A DNA stretch of 64,000 bases from Pseudoalteromonas byunsanensis (GCF_001854475.1 NZ_MNAN01000027.1:186001-250000); one strand, 5' to 3'; positions 34,010-48,348 are shown, counted from the stretch's first letter. Notes: a model not told the origin generated them from the letters alone. Numbers and translations: made by a program.

Positions 34010-35037
34010 AATAATTCCTTAGCAAGCGCTTGATGCACCACGGCTGGAGCCAGCAAATAACCGTGACGATACAACCCATTGATACATATAACATTCCCCT
34101 TTGACGAGCTTCTTGGCCGATTATCTCCAAAAGCAGGGCGCAGTCCCGCGTTGATAGCCATAACTCGCCCTTCAGCAAATCCACTGTGTACAGTGTATGC
34201 TGCGGATAGCAATTCTAGTGTTGATCGCACAGTCACAGGACCGCTATCCTGTGACTCTATCTCCGTGGCACCAATCACAAATTCATGATTTGGCTTTGGC
34301 GCAATATAAATCGGGTAACGAGGATGCATTAATCTCACTGGACGTTGTAACTGAACTTCAGGCGCATAGATTCGAGCAACTTCACCGCGCACACCTCTTA
34401 AACCATCACATTGTGATTTTGCACCAATCCCCCGACAATCAATGATCCAATCAAACGCCTCGCCGTTAACAGTCTCAATATCAGAATGTTGGCATTGGGA
34501 ATGTAACTCTACTTTTTGTGAGAAGTGAAATTGCACACGTTTTTGCCGTAAATACGCATAACTATGTTGATAAAAAGCTATGTTATCTAGCTGTCCTTCG
34601 CTGGGTAAATAGACGCCCTGATGGAATCGTCCTGCCAAGTCAGGTTCTAGTTCAGCAATATCCTTGCTAAGGACACTCTGAGCATGATGTCCCTGCAGGG
34701 GTTTTAATCGCTGCATAAAGCTTTGTAGATCGCCCATATCCTGATTATGAGCAACCACTAAAGTTCCAGCTTGTTGAAACATGATATCAGTAGGTAACTG
34801 TGCCAATAACTCTGGCCACATAGCCATTGCATCAAGTCCAAGCTTGGCTATATCTGCCTCACAATTGACCGACTCTGCCATCGGAGCCAACATGGCCGCA
34901 GCCAAAGCGCCTGCACCATTTTGATTTGCATCACTTGCAGCTTCAAAAATACTCAGTTGATGCTGTTTGTGTAGCATTAACGCTGCCACTCGCCCCACCA
35001 AGCCAAAGCCTAATATCGCAACTCGATATTTTTTCAT
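34006..35037 (-). CDS. thiO: Glycine oxidase ThiO (FAD-dependent)
   Basis: 343 residues of the DAO family. FAD-binding Rossmann motif VAILGFGLVGRVAALML at residues 6-22, a substrate domain, the DCRGIGAKSQ segment and the C-terminal GLYRHGYLLAPAVV motif. It makes the dehydroglycine needed by ThiG, the oxygen-dependent route instead of ThiH. Its presence in the operon implies thiazole is made aerobically in this organism. Confidence 0.92.
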   Translation of the reverse strand: MKKYRVAILGFGLVGRVAALMLHKQHQLSIFEAASDANQNGAGALAAAMLAPMAESVNCEADIAKLGLDAMAMWPELLAQLPTDIMFQQAGTLVVAHNQDMGDLQSFMQRLKPLQGHHAQSVLSKDIAELEPDLAGRFHQGVYLPSEGQLDNIAFYQHSYAYLRQKRVQFHFSQKVELHSQCQHSDIETVNGEAFDWIIDCRGIGAKSQCDGLRGVRGEVARIYAPEVQLQRPVRLMHPRYPIYIAPKPNHEFVIGATEIESQDSGPVTVRSTLELLSAAYTVHSGFAEGRVMAINAGLRPAFGDNRPRSSSKGNVICINGLYRHGYLLAPAVVHQALAKELL

Positions 35038-35135
35038 GGTAACGCCTCATTTTTACATGATTTATAACAAACACCACAGTAACGGGTGTCGCTATCAACG
35101 TCTTTGGGTAAGCAATGCTTACCCTATACATCATG

Positions 35136-37106
<1,971 letters not shown>

Positions 37107-37223
37107 TTAAGGTGTCTTGTCAGATCTCCTGAAAAAGGAGCGAGATGAGGTTGCCCTCAGATGATCAAAATCTCCAAATTTTTGAGATTTTGGCGGCCTA
37201 CAACAACAAGTTGTAATACTGGC

Positions 37224-37312
37224 AGCTTGTTCCCTACGCAGGTTTTAACCTGATCAGGTTCACGGATCCCGCAAAATGCGATCTCAGCCCAAAGGGCACT
37301 CCGACAAGTAAC
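37224..37312 (-). promoter_or_regulatory. TPP riboswitch (THI element) of the thi operon
   Basis: In thiC sense the leader carries a CTTGT/ACAAG closing stem, GGAGTGCCC...GGGCTGAGAT (with the conserved CTGAGA, complement of 37282-37287), and the 3' core CCTGATCAGGTTAAAACC-TGCGTAGGGAACAAG. These are the conserved thi-box elements. Between the aptamer and thiC (37101-37223), the leader contains a CAAAATCTC/GAGATTTTG hairpin and a GAGG/CCTC hairpin that may be the expression platform controlling transcription or the thiC Shine-Dalgarno. Binding of TPP should repress the operon. Confidence 0.95.
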
Positions 37313-37342
37313 GAATTGACAACGAGTGTACTTAAGAAGTGC

Positions 37343-37741
37343 CTAGCCTGCAACTTGAAAACGTAGTTCCGGCTGACCTTTAAAAATGAGAGTATCGTTA
37401 AGCAATAAAACGGGTACACCTTTTTCCAACATTTTCAAAAGGGTACTCTCCATTTTATTGGTCTGCTCGTCACATAATTTTCGTGTCATGCCAATATGAT
37501 TCACTTTTAATGTGCTGTCGTTGAGTTGCCCTTCACCAAAAAAGCGATTACAGCCGCCATTTCCATGCACTTGCATTGCTTCAATAAATTCAATAGTGAC
37601 CGGACTGGATTTTGTGATTTTACCTGCAACATGACTAAGTTGCCATTGGGTATGTTTTAGCTGCGTATTGTTCACTTTCCCTGTTGATGTGCAGCCAAAT
37701 AAAAATGCGCTAGTTGCGAATAAAAGTATCAAGGTTTTCAT
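37343..37741 (-). CDS. META-domain lipoprotein (HslJ-like)
   Basis: 132 residues with a lipoprotein signal: MKTLILLFATSAFLFGC (lipobox LFGC, Cys17). The rest is a META domain: LKHTQWQLSHVAG, FIEAMQVHGNGGCNRFFGEG, and IGMTRKLCDE with the typical M-T/A-x-x-xC segment. Family members such as HslJ are heat-inducible envelope proteins linked to novobiocin resistance in E. coli; the role here is unknown. Its 5' end faces the thioesterase gene 105 nt away on the same strand, and its 3' end points into the thi riboswitch region. Confidence 0.82.
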   Translation of the reverse strand: MKTLILLFATSAFLFGCTSTGKVNNTQLKHTQWQLSHVAGKITKSSPVTIEFIEAMQVHGNGGCNRFFGEGQLNDSTLKVNHIGMTRKLCDEQTNKMESTLLKMLEKGVPVLLLNDTLIFKGQPELRFQVAG

Positions 37742-37846
37742 GTTAAACCATTAAAAAATGAACTAACGCAATTATACACTTGTAAGCGTAATTAGCGGCA
37801 AAAAATGGCTAAATTACGCTAAAAAATACTATTATGGCTCAAAAAG

Positions 37847-38242
37847 TTAAGAAAATAGCTGTTCAATTTCCTCTGTTAGGAACGGACGCCCACGTTCATT
37901 GACCGACGTTCCTGTAACAACCGCATCCAGCATAAGCTTACCATCTGATTTTCTAATCACTTTTTGTACAAACGCAAACTTCAGCTTACTTTCTCTTTCC
38001 ACACTCACTTGCACACAAAATTCATCTGCGGGTTTAAGTGAGTCTTTAAAATTCATTTCACAGCGGATCACTACAAGGTTAATTTTTTGTTCCGCTAAGT
38101 GCGCAAAATCAACTCCTTTAGAGAGTAAAAACTCATGCCTTGCATGTTCTAAATAATTAAAATATACACCGTTGTTTACTATCCCCTGCAAGTCACATTC
38201 ATAATCTCGCACTTTAAAATCTACGCTAAATGTCACATCCAC
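37847..38242 (-). CDS. Hotdog-fold acyl-CoA thioesterase (4HBT/YbgC-like)
   Basis: 131 residues. The 4-hydroxybenzoyl-CoA thioesterase signature is clear at the N-terminus: VRDYECDLQGIVNNGVYFNYLEHARHEFLLSKG, with Asp16-x-Gln-Gly-Ile-Val-Asn-Asn as the catalytic motif. Substrate is not predictable; a cytoplasmic short-chain or hydroxy acyl-CoA is typical. It is divergent from the TonB receptor gene. Confidence 0.85.
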   Translation of the reverse strand: MDVTFSVDFKVRDYECDLQGIVNNGVYFNYLEHARHEFLLSKGVDFAHLAEQKINLVVIRCEMNFKDSLKPADEFCVQVSVERESKLKFAFVQKVIRKSDGKLMLDAVVTGTSVNERGRPFLTEEIEQLFS

Positions 38243-38366
38243 TCCTTAAAAAGATAAGTACCATAAACATAAGTGCCAACGTTATAACACATTTAAATGC
38301 TATTTATGTTTTAACCTCGCTGTCATTTGTTAAAATGTGCGCAACTCAAATGACTAACTAAAGATT

Positions 38367-40442
38367 ATGATGTCAAAATACTCTCTATTGAGCGCCAGCA
38401 TTATTTCCTTGCTATCACATGTCGCTGTGGCTAATGATAACCCTATAGAAACCATTGAAGTCACTGGAGACTTTAAACGAGAAAGTTTACAAACCCTCAG
38501 CGCCAGTGCCGTTGTGTTAAGTGCAGATACGATCACTAATCGTGGTGCAAACTATTTGGACCAACTACTCAATAGCACAGCAAACATCAACTTTACTGGC
38601 GGTGCATCTCGTGGCCGTTTTGTGCAGATCAGGGGGGTTGGCTTACGTTCACAGTTTGTAGACCCAATTCATCCAAGCGTTGGAATGTTGATAGATAATA
38701 TTGACTATTCAGGCCTAGGAGGCAGCGCATTGTTATTTGATGTTGAGCAAATTGCAATTTATCGTGGTCCCCAAGGCACGCGTTTTGGCGCAGATGCTAT
38801 GGCAGGTATGGTTGATGTGCAAACACATGCTGTAACCCACGAACCTTCTTTAAATGTGCAGCTTGGTGTTGGAAACTACAGTAGCTATGAAGCGGGTATT
38901 GCAGCTGGCACTTCTTTGAGCGATAGCACAGCCATGCGAGCAAGCTATTATCAGAATCAGTCTGACGGCTATACCGATAACGTGTATTTCAATGATGCAA
39001 CACAAGCTCAAGATGAACAGGTCGCACGCATCAAACTACGCACTCAATGGAACAATGCATTAAGCACGGAGTTAGTCGCGCACCATATTGACATCGACAA
39101 TGGCTATGATGCTTTCACTTTAAATAATGACCGCCAAAGTAGTGCTGATGAGCCAGGTCAAGACAACCAGCAAACCGATGCTTTTGCTCTTACCACACTT
39201 TACACGGGCTCAGATCTTTTCGATATGACCGTACTTGTCAGTCTGCTCAATGGCGATACACTGTATAGCTATGATGAGGATTGGACTTGTAATGACAGCG
39301 CCAAACCCAACATTTGTGCCGCGGGGCTTCACCCATACGGTTATAGTTCAACGGATAGCTATCTGCGTGATCATGATAGAGGTACTTTTGAGTTAAGCTT
39401 CTCTGATAAAACCCAAAATTGGGTGAGTGGACTGTCAGCCAAACGTAAGCAAGTTACCTTAACACGCGCTTATACATGGCAAGAGCAAGATTTTAACTCA
39501 CACTACGACGTAAGCCATTTAGCCCTATTTGGTCAAAAAGTGACAAAGCTATCGGATAAAACCGATTTAATCACTGGATTACGTGGTGAGTATTACGACA
39601 CTGATTACTTCGATAGCAACGGCATTGTGGGCAATACCGATGACTGGATGTGGGGCACTAAGATTGCCCTTGAGCATGCTGTCGTGCCACGCACTATGAT
39701 CTACACCAGCCTCTCTCGTGGCTATAAAATTGGTGGAGTCAATGGTCAGGCTCTAGCACAAGCTAAAGATGAAGGGCTTAACATAACCAGTGACAGCTAT
39801 AACTTTGCCCCTGAATATATGTGGAATCTAGAATTTGGCGTAAAGGGCAGCTCTGAAGACAACCGTCATACAGTGCGAGTCAGTGCTTTTTATATGCACC
39901 GAGATGATATGCAGGTAAAGCGCTCCATCGAAGTAGAGCGTAAGTTTCTCGAATTTATCGACAATGCCACACAAGGGCGTAACTACGGCTTAGAGGTTGA
40001 GGGCAACTTGCAATATACAGACCGCCTATACCTAACGTACAGTGCAGGCTATTTGGATACCAAAGTAGAAGGTGAGTTCGCTCAGCTTACATTAGATGGC
40101 AGAGAACAAGCGCAAGCACCAAGGTATCAATACTCATTCACAGTAAATTATCAAATCACTGAGCAACTATTTGCAGAGGTTTCCGTCGAAGGTAAAGACG
40201 ACTATTTCCACTCAATCAGTCACGATGCCAAGGCAGATAATAGCAACTTACTAAATGCCAGTATCAGTTACTACGCCAATAATTGGTCTTTGACAGCTTG
40301 GGGACGAAACCTGACGGACCAGGATGTTGCCGTGCGTGGCTTTAGATTTCCGAACAATCCGCTTAAAGACTATGTTGAAGAAACGTATGTACAATATGGC
40401 GAACCACGTTTGTTTGGCTTAACTTTTAAGTATGAGTTATAA
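38367..40442 (+). CDS. TonB-dependent outer-membrane receptor
   Basis: 691 residues: signal peptide (about 1-22, ending VAVA), TonB box region with ETIEVTGD, plug domain (about 40-155, containing GGASRGRFVQIRGVGLRSQF and IAIYRGPQGTRFGADAMAGMVDVQT), and a 22-strand barrel ending with a C-terminal aromatic-rich strand (LFGLTFKYEL). Substrate is unknown: no adjacent ABC transporter, siderophore gene or sensor. The start is the first of two ATGs (38367/38370). The transcript ends at a strong terminator. Confidence 0.92.
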   Translation: MMSKYSLLSASIISLLSHVAVANDNPIETIEVTGDFKRESLQTLSASAVVLSADTITNRGANYLDQLLNSTANINFTGGASRGRFVQIRGVGLRSQFVDPIHPSVGMLIDNIDYSGLGGSALLFDVEQIAIYRGPQGTRFGADAMAGMVDVQTHAVTHEPSLNVQLGVGNYSSYEAGIAAGTSLSDSTAMRASYYQNQSDGYTDNVYFNDATQAQDEQVARIKLRTQWNNALSTELVAHHIDIDNGYDAFTLNNDRQSSADEPGQDNQQTDAFALTTLYTGSDLFDMTVLVSLLNGDTLYSYDEDWTCNDSAKPNICAAGLHPYGYSSTDSYLRDHDRGTFELSFSDKTQNWVSGLSAKRKQVTLTRAYTWQEQDFNSHYDVSHLALFGQKVTKLSDKTDLITGLRGEYYDTDYFDSNGIVGNTDDWMWGTKIALEHAVVPRTMIYTSLSRGYKIGGVNGQALAQAKDEGLNITSDSYNFAPEYMWNLEFGVKGSSEDNRHTVRVSAFYMHRDDMQVKRSIEVERKFLEFIDNATQGRNYGLEVEGNLQYTDRLYLTYSAGYLDTKVEGEFAQLTLDGREQAQAPRYQYSFTVNYQITEQLFAEVSVEGKDDYFHSISHDAKADNSNLLNASISYYANNWSLTAWGRNLTDQDVAVRGFRFPNNPLKDYVEETYVQYGEPRLFGLTFKYEL

Positions 40443-40451
40443 AGTTATTAG

Positions 40452-40488
40452 ACAATAAAAAAGCGCTCATTGAGCGCTTTTTTATTGT
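40452..40488. terminator. Bidirectional terminator between the TonB receptor and speD
   Basis: A 17-bp perfect hairpin (ACAATAAAAAAGCGCTC / GAGCGCTTTTTTATTGT with a 3-nt loop) between two convergent genes, with strong T-runs on both strands. Confidence 0.92.
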
Positions 40489-40498
40489 GCAAAAGTTA

Positions 40499-41308
40499 TT
40501 AATCAACTTCTGGCAGATTACGTCCGTAAAATACTTCTTGGATCTCACGGTCTAGACGCGCTCTGATCTCAGCTTCTTCTTCTTCACTCAGATCATCCGT
40601 CGTAATGCCAAAAAGGTACGTATTCAGATCCGTCTCTTTTAACATCATCTTAGTGTGAAACAAGTTTTCTTGATACACATTCACATCCAACATCTGATAC
40701 GCTTCTTTCGTATCTTCAGTCATATAGTTCTGAATTGAGTGAATTGCATGATCAATGTAATGTTTCACACCTGTCACGTCACGAGTAAAACCACGTACAC
40801 GATAGTCGATTGTTACGACATCCGACTCTAACGAGTGAATTAAGAAGTTCAACGCCTTTAATGGTGAGATCACGCCGCAAGTTGACACTTCTATGTCAGC
40901 TCGGAATGTACAAATACCATCATTCGGGTGAGCTTCCGGATAAGTGTGCACACATATGTGGCTTTTATCTAGGTGCGCAACAACAGACTCAGGCAAAGGC
41001 CCTGGCGTTTCGTTGCTATCAAAAGTCTGTTGCTCAACAGGCTCTTCCGACACCAAAATAGTAACACTTGCCCCTTGCGGCTCGTAATCTTGACGCGCAA
41101 TATTCAATACATTTGCGCCAATAATATCAACTACGTCTCTTAAAATATCAGTTAAACGATCCGCACTATACTGCTCATCAATATATTCTAAATATTCTTT
41201 ACGTTGTTGCTCTGTCTTGGCGTAACAAATGTCGTATATGCTAAAGCTTAAACTCTTAGTTAAGTTGTTAAAGCCATGGAGTTTAATTTTATCAAAGGGC
41301 TTGTTCAC
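40499..41308 (-). CDS. speD: S-adenosylmethionine decarboxylase proenzyme (E. coli type)
   Basis: Makes decarboxylated SAM for spermidine synthesis. 269 residues, the long class 1A form. [16 protein letters not shown] holds the self-cleavage Ser (pyruvoyl precursor), followed by [20 protein letters not shown]. The start is GTG at 41308 with GAAGGTTGG upstream. speE (spermidine synthase) is not adjacent. Confidence 0.95.
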   Translation of the reverse strand: MNKPFDKIKLHGFNNLTKSLSFSIYDICYAKTEQQRKEYLEYIDEQYSADRLTDILRDVVDIIGANVLNIARQDYEPQGASVTILVSEEPVEQQTFDSNETPGPLPESVVAHLDKSHICVHTYPEAHPNDGICTFRADIEVSTCGVISPLKALNFLIHSLESDVVTIDYRVRGFTRDVTGVKHYIDHAIHSIQNYMTEDTKEAYQMLDVNVYQENLFHTKMMLKETDLNTYLFGITTDDLSEEEEAEIRARLDREIQEVFYGRNLPEVD

Positions 41309-41393
41309 GATAGACCAACCTTCAAACTGTAAATCTGCTTTGCAGAACCAAAAGTTCGCGGATTTTATACGAAAATCGCGCTATGAAAAAGCG

Positions 41394-41807
41394 TTATTTT
41401 GCTTCACTTTCAACAACCTCATGGCTGTGCGTAATTTCTACTGCTTTATCAAGCATTAACGCGACAGAACAATATTTTTCAGCAGACAATTGCACTGCTC
41501 TAGCCAAGTGTTTTTCCGATACCCCCCGACCAGTAACCACAAAGTGTAGATTTATTTTTGTGAATACTCTAGGTGCTGTCTCTGCACGCTCACCACTTAG
41601 TTTTACTTCTACATTATCGAAATCTTGCTTGGCTTTTTTTAGAATACTTACGACATCCACCGATGAACAACATCCAGCTGACATCAAAACCATTTCCATT
41701 GGACTTGGGGCCGCACTATCCGAACCTGCGTCAAAAACCACATTATGTCCCGAGTCAGAACGTCCTATGAAAGTATCTCCATCTACCCACTTTACACTTG
41801 CTTGCAT
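41394..41807 (-). CDS. OsmC/YhfA family protein
   Basis: 137 residues of the OsmC/Ohr fold: VKWVDGDTFIGRSDSGHNVVFDAG, PSPMEMVLMSAGCCSSVDVVSIL with paired Cys (GCCSS) as the peroxidatic cysteine region, and HLARAVQLSAEKYCSVALML with the second Cys. The YhfA subgroup pattern (MSAGCCSSVD) fits. Probably a thiol peroxidase, though many YhfA-type members are uncharacterised. GAGG lies 6 nt before the ATG. Confidence 0.88.
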   Translation of the reverse strand: MQASVKWVDGDTFIGRSDSGHNVVFDAGSDSAAPSPMEMVLMSAGCCSSVDVVSILKKAKQDFDNVEVKLSGERAETAPRVFTKINLHFVVTGRGVSEKHLARAVQLSAEKYCSVALMLDKAVEITHSHEVVESEAK

Positions 41808-41830
41808 AAATACCTCAAAATAAAAGCAAT

Positions 41831-41852
41831 AACACCGCCGTTTGGCGGTGTT
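41831..41852. terminator. Intrinsic terminator downstream of the DUF3802-like gene
   Basis: AACACCGCC-GTTT-GGCGGTGTT, a 9-bp stem; the minus strand continues ATTGCTTTTATTTT. It lies between the DUF3802-like stop (41889) and the osmC-like start (41807). Confidence 0.75.
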
Positions 41853-41888
41853 ATCAACCTCGTTGCTATTGACTAGCAGTTGTTTTTA

Positions 41889-42224
41889 TTAAACGGCCGA
41901 GTCAAACATGTTTTTAACTAGGCCGGCAAATTCTTCGATAAACTCACGCTGCTCAACAGTAACCCGCTGCTCAGTAACACTAGATAGCACTTCTTGCAGG
42001 TCATACACAATACCATCAACCTCACGTACAATCAGGCTGCGTTGTTCTGTTGTGAGTTCGTTGTGTTGCTCACAAATCCGTATCACGTTTTCAGCAATAA
42101 CATCTTCTATGAGCTCCATAACTTTAGGTGCACCAGGCTCAATTTCACCAGGCTTCTCAAACAAGGCTAAATTTTGCGTCAGATACATGACTAACTCGTC
42201 ATAACCTTGTTTATCTAAAACCAT
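41889..42224 (-). CDS. DUF3802-like small acidic protein
   Basis: 111 residues, strongly acidic and helical, no membrane segment or signal. MVLDKQGYDELVMYLTQNLALFEKPGE at the start and FIEEFAGLVKNMFDSAV at the end resemble the DUF3802 proteins of Vibrio, Shewanella and Pseudoalteromonas. Function unknown. It is a single gene, bounded by terminators. Confidence 0.65.
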   Translation of the reverse strand: MVLDKQGYDELVMYLTQNLALFEKPGEIEPGAPKVMELIEDVIAENVIRICEQHNELTTEQRSLIVREVDGIVYDLQEVLSSVTEQRVTVEQREFIEEFAGLVKNMFDSAV

Positions 42225-42313
42225 CTTTATTCCACCTAAGATTTTTTACACTTCTGCTATAGATTTAAGCAGAAACTGACTCCTAATGCTACTTTTGTCG
42301 TTTAGTCGAGCAC

Positions 42314-42341
42314 AAAAAAAGCAGCTTTAGCTGCTCTTTTT
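42314..42341 (-). terminator. Terminator after the astCAD operon
   Basis: AAAAAAAGCAGC-TTTA-GCTGCTCTTTTT: a short stem with T-run on both exits, 63 nt after the astD stop on the minus strand. Confidence 0.75.
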
Positions 42342-42404
42342 AGGAACAAAGTATTAGCCTGTATTTTATCTCAAAAAACTAGCTAACACTCTGTAAAATA
42401 TCTA

Positions 42405-43886
<1,482 letters not shown>

Positions 43887-43892
43887 CTACAA

Positions 43893-44909
43893 TTAGAGTG
43901 TTGCAATGCTGACAGTGTCACCATCAACAATGTTCAATGCGTTTGCTACTTCTGCGCTAATAACGACTTCTTCACTTGTCGCATCAACCTGAAGCTCAGC
44001 AACCGTAGCCCGATATCCAGCTAGTTTATCATTTGCAACCATCACAGGGGAACCGCCCTGTGTGTTACCAATACGCACTATCTTATTTTGTACCGAACGA
44101 ACCGTACGTATATTGTCAACTTTGGCTTCTACCGTTGGGCCTGCATCAAAAATATCGACATAACCATTGAAGGTGAAACCTTCACTCTTTAGTAACTCAA
44201 TAGCAGGCTTAGTATTGGTGTGCACTTGGCCGATTACCGCCTGTGCTTCTTTACTTAGCAAGTTTACATAAATAGGGTACTTAGGCATTAATTCAGCGAT
44301 AAATACCTTTTGACCAATACCCGTTAAGTAATCTGCGGTCGGGAAATCCATTGAGAAGAAATGCTCTTCTAACCATTGCCAAAATGGGCTTTGTCCATTT
44401 TCATCAGACACACCTCGCATCTCAGCAATCACAGTATCAGCAAAGCGGTACTGGTGCTGCTTGATGAATAAAAAGCGAGATTTAGATAGCAACTTTCCGT
44501 TTAAGCCCTTGCGATAACCGTCCTTTAAGAACAATGTGCACAGCTCGGTTGCTCCGGTGTAATCGTTACAAAGCGTTAGAATATCTACAGCTTTATATAC
44601 ATCTAAAGTGCGAGAAGAGTGAATAACTTTACTCAGGTGGTAATGATAAAATGCATCATCTAAACCCACTGCTGCTTCAATAGCACTAGTCCCGACGACT
44701 TCCCCCGTTTCGCTATCTTCAAGTACAAACAAATAGCCTTCATCAAAAGGAATATCTGTCTGTTTTTTGAAAGACGCCTCAGAGCGTGCAATTTTGTTTT
44801 GCAACAACTCTTCATTAACAGGTAATGAAGTAAAACCATGGCCCGATTCATGGGCAATGTTTAAAAGCGCTGGATAATCGCTTTTTTGGATTGGGCGAAG
44901 GATCATCAT
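43893..44909 (-). CDS. astA: Arginine N-succinyltransferase
   Basis: First step of the arginine succinyltransferase pathway (succinyl-CoA + arginine). 338 residues with MILRPIQKSDYPALLNIAHESGHGFTSLPV at the N-terminus and YFVVLED-like SETGEVVGTSAIEAAVGL, YPIYVNLLSKEAQAVIGQVH and DIFDAGPTVEA in the body. Only one AstA copy is present (some species carry two subunits, aruF/aruG). It is the middle gene of astC-astA-astD. Confidence 0.95.
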   Translation of the reverse strand: MMILRPIQKSDYPALLNIAHESGHGFTSLPVNEELLQNKIARSEASFKKQTDIPFDEGYLFVLEDSETGEVVGTSAIEAAVGLDDAFYHYHLSKVIHSSRTLDVYKAVDILTLCNDYTGATELCTLFLKDGYRKGLNGKLLSKSRFLFIKQHQYRFADTVIAEMRGVSDENGQSPFWQWLEEHFFSMDFPTADYLTGIGQKVFIAELMPKYPIYVNLLSKEAQAVIGQVHTNTKPAIELLKSEGFTFNGYVDIFDAGPTVEAKVDNIRTVRSVQNKIVRIGNTQGGSPVMVANDKLAGYRATVAELQVDATSEEVVISAEVANALNIVDGDTVSIATL

Positions 44910-44981
44910 GAGCCCGCTTACTCCTCAAGTTATAACACTAGACGGTAAATCAGGACCAAGTACTACTTGGTCCCACCAAGA

Positions 44982-46501
<1,520 letters not shown>

Positions 46502-47677
46502 TTATGAAATTGTTAGCTGCATACCGTGGAATGAACAAGTAGAGAGCATTTTTTGTTCTGCTTTGGTCAATTCCAGATACGAAAACCATAACTTAGTTTC
46601 GTCTGGCTCAATAAAATGCTTGTCTGCAAGCAATAGATACAGCGCATAGCCGTGAGCTTTCTTTAAAACCTTCGTAAGTGGCAGTGGGTCAGATAATTTC
46701 TTATTCGAGTTTGGTAAATAACTAACCACAAACTCTTCCATCGCGGCTGAAAATGGCAAATATTTGAAGTCCATCTTATCAATAAGCTGTTGAGTCACTT
46801 GTGCAGAGCTTTCCAGCAGCAAATTTCTCAGAAATAACGGATCTGGGTCCAACTCAAGCAAAGCGGTATGTAAATCTTTATGTCCCTTATCTCGAGCTTT
46901 GCGCACCCTGTCTTGCCACACCTGTTCATGTGTACGCAAATACAAACGAGTCAGGGCGGCTTTACCAATATCCAACATCATTCCTAAAGTGTACGCATGC
47001 AGCTCTTTTACACCGTTACTCGGTGCTAACGCTTTAGCGGCTATCGCTGTAGACATGCTCAGCTCTCGCAGCTTTCGTTTCATCAGCGAAAAAGGCTCTG
47101 TTGAATAGGGCAGCCAATGCTTCATCGCATAGGTGGGTAACACCCACTGTAAATTTTCCAACCCTAAATAACGTATTGCCAATGCCGGTGTATCAACCTT
47201 CACAGCCATGCCTGTTGAGCTTTTCTTTCGATACTGAGGTAAATTCACCAAGGACACCAACTCTCGTCCGAGCCATGACAAATCATTTACTAATGGCTCC
47301 AACCTTCCAACCGAAGCTGATTTAACCGCCAATAGATCAAACACAGCTGGCACGCCATCCTGAATGCCCATCACCTCATAGTACAAACCATCTATATCAT
47401 TAAGTTGCTTAGTGATTGACTCTTCAATAGCTTGATGAATATGCGCGCTAGCTTTAGCGATATACTTATGATGACTTGTGCTATTTTCTTTGCGCTTCGC
47501 GGAAGCAGCTATTTCCACTTCCAACATGGTACGCTGTGGGATTTTCTCACCTAAATTCATCTCTAAGGTGTGGATATAACCAATTTGCTCCTGAGCAAAA
47601 CTGTGGCTAATCAGTAAGTCATGCGCTCGCTCTGTTAGCGCTTGTGCCATCCTTATATGCTTATTGTCTTCTGTCAT
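46502..47677 (-). CDS. HDOD-domain signalling protein
   Basis: 391 residues with the HDOD (metal-dependent phosphohydrolase-related, catalytically degenerate) pattern in the middle: PAVFDLLAVKSASVGRLEPLVNDLSWLGRELVSLVN, LAIRYLGLENLQWVL and HAYTLGMMLDIGKAAL. The canonical HD residues are not seen, so it is likely a non-enzymatic signalling scaffold. No CheY-like receiver or GGDEF domain is fused. It lies 41 nt downstream of pabA on the same strand and upstream of the ast operon. Confidence 0.72.
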   Translation of the reverse strand: MTEDNKHIRMAQALTERAHDLLISHSFAQEQIGYIHTLEMNLGEKIPQRTMLEVEIAASAKRKENSTSHHKYIAKASAHIHQAIEESITKQLNDIDGLYYEVMGIQDGVPAVFDLLAVKSASVGRLEPLVNDLSWLGRELVSLVNLPQYRKKSSTGMAVKVDTPALAIRYLGLENLQWVLPTYAMKHWLPYSTEPFSLMKRKLRELSMSTAIAAKALAPSNGVKELHAYTLGMMLDIGKAALTRLYLRTHEQVWQDRVRKARDKGHKDLHTALLELDPDPLFLRNLLLESSAQVTQQLIDKMDFKYLPFSAAMEEFVVSYLPNSNKKLSDPLPLTKVLKKAHGYALYLLLADKHFIEPDETKLWFSYLELTKAEQKMLSTCSFHGMQLTIS

Positions 47678-47718
47678 AGACTCTCTACCAGCTCACAGTT
47701 AGTTATATAATTAAAAGA

Positions 47719-48294
47719 TTAGAAGTGACGTATAAAGTTATCAAGTAAGCTTAGACCATGTTCAGTTAAAATTGCTTCTGGATGAAACTGAACCCCTTCC
47801 AGGGCCAGTTCGCTGTGACGCATTCCCATGATCTCATCAACGCCGTTGGTTTGCGTCCACGCTGTGATCTCGAAACATTCAGGCAGCGAATGTTTGTCGA
47901 CAATCAACGAGTGATAACGACATACGGTTAGAGGATTCGGCAACCCAGTAAAAACGCCTTTCCCCGTATGTTGTATAGGTGACGTTTTACCATGCATGAC
48001 CTCATTAGCCCTTATCACCCTCGCTCCAAGCGCTTGAGCAATAGCCTGATGACCTAAACATATACCTAAAATTGGTATTTTACCCTTGAATTGTTCAATT
48101 ACCGACAGCGAGATACCTGCTTCGTTTGGAGTGCAGGGACCAGGTGAAATCACAATTTGATCTGGCTTTAGCGCTTTGATTTCAGCGAGGCTGATAGCAT
48201 CATTGCGCTGAACTAATACCTCTTGGTCCAAACGTTGGAAATACTGCACTAAGTTATAGGTAAATGAATCGTAGTTATCAATCATTAATAACAT
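47719..48294 (-). CDS. pabA: Glutamine amidotransferase subunit PabA/TrpG
   Basis: 191 residues. It supplies ammonia for anthranilate or 4-amino-4-deoxychorismate synthesis. Class I GATase marks are [32 protein letters not shown], catalytic Cys in [11 protein letters not shown], and the His/Glu pair in [14 protein letters not shown]. The start at 48294 is taken because the longer frame (to 48339) runs across the trpS terminator; GGAAATTTCT precedes it. PabA or TrpG cannot be separated by sequence; location outside a trp operon and beside ast genes is typical of PabA. Confidence 0.88.
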   Translation of the reverse strand: MLLMIDNYDSFTYNLVQYFQRLDQEVLVQRNDAISLAEIKALKPDQIVISPGPCTPNEAGISLSVIEQFKGKIPILGICLGHQAIAQALGARVIRANEVMHGKTSPIQHTGKGVFTGLPNPLTVCRYHSLIVDKHSLPECFEITAWTQTNGVDEIMGMRHSELALEGVQFHPEAILTEHGLSLLDNFIRHF

Positions 48295-48304
48295 AGAAAT
48301 TTCC

Positions 48305-48331
48305 ATAAAAAAGCCAGGCGCGAGCCTGGCT
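48305..48331 (-). terminator. Terminator after trpS, immediately before pabA
   Basis: On the minus strand AGCCAGGC-TCGC-GCCTGGCT then TTTTTAT: 8-bp stem, 4-nt loop and T-run 18 nt past the trpS stop. The T-run ends only 11 nt before the pabA start at 48294. Confidence 0.82.
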
Positions 48332-48348
48332 AACTGCAATACATAAAC

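Noticed and set aside
48295..48339. Longer pabA frame starting at 48339
   Set aside because: It would run over the trpS terminator and add a non-family N-terminus.
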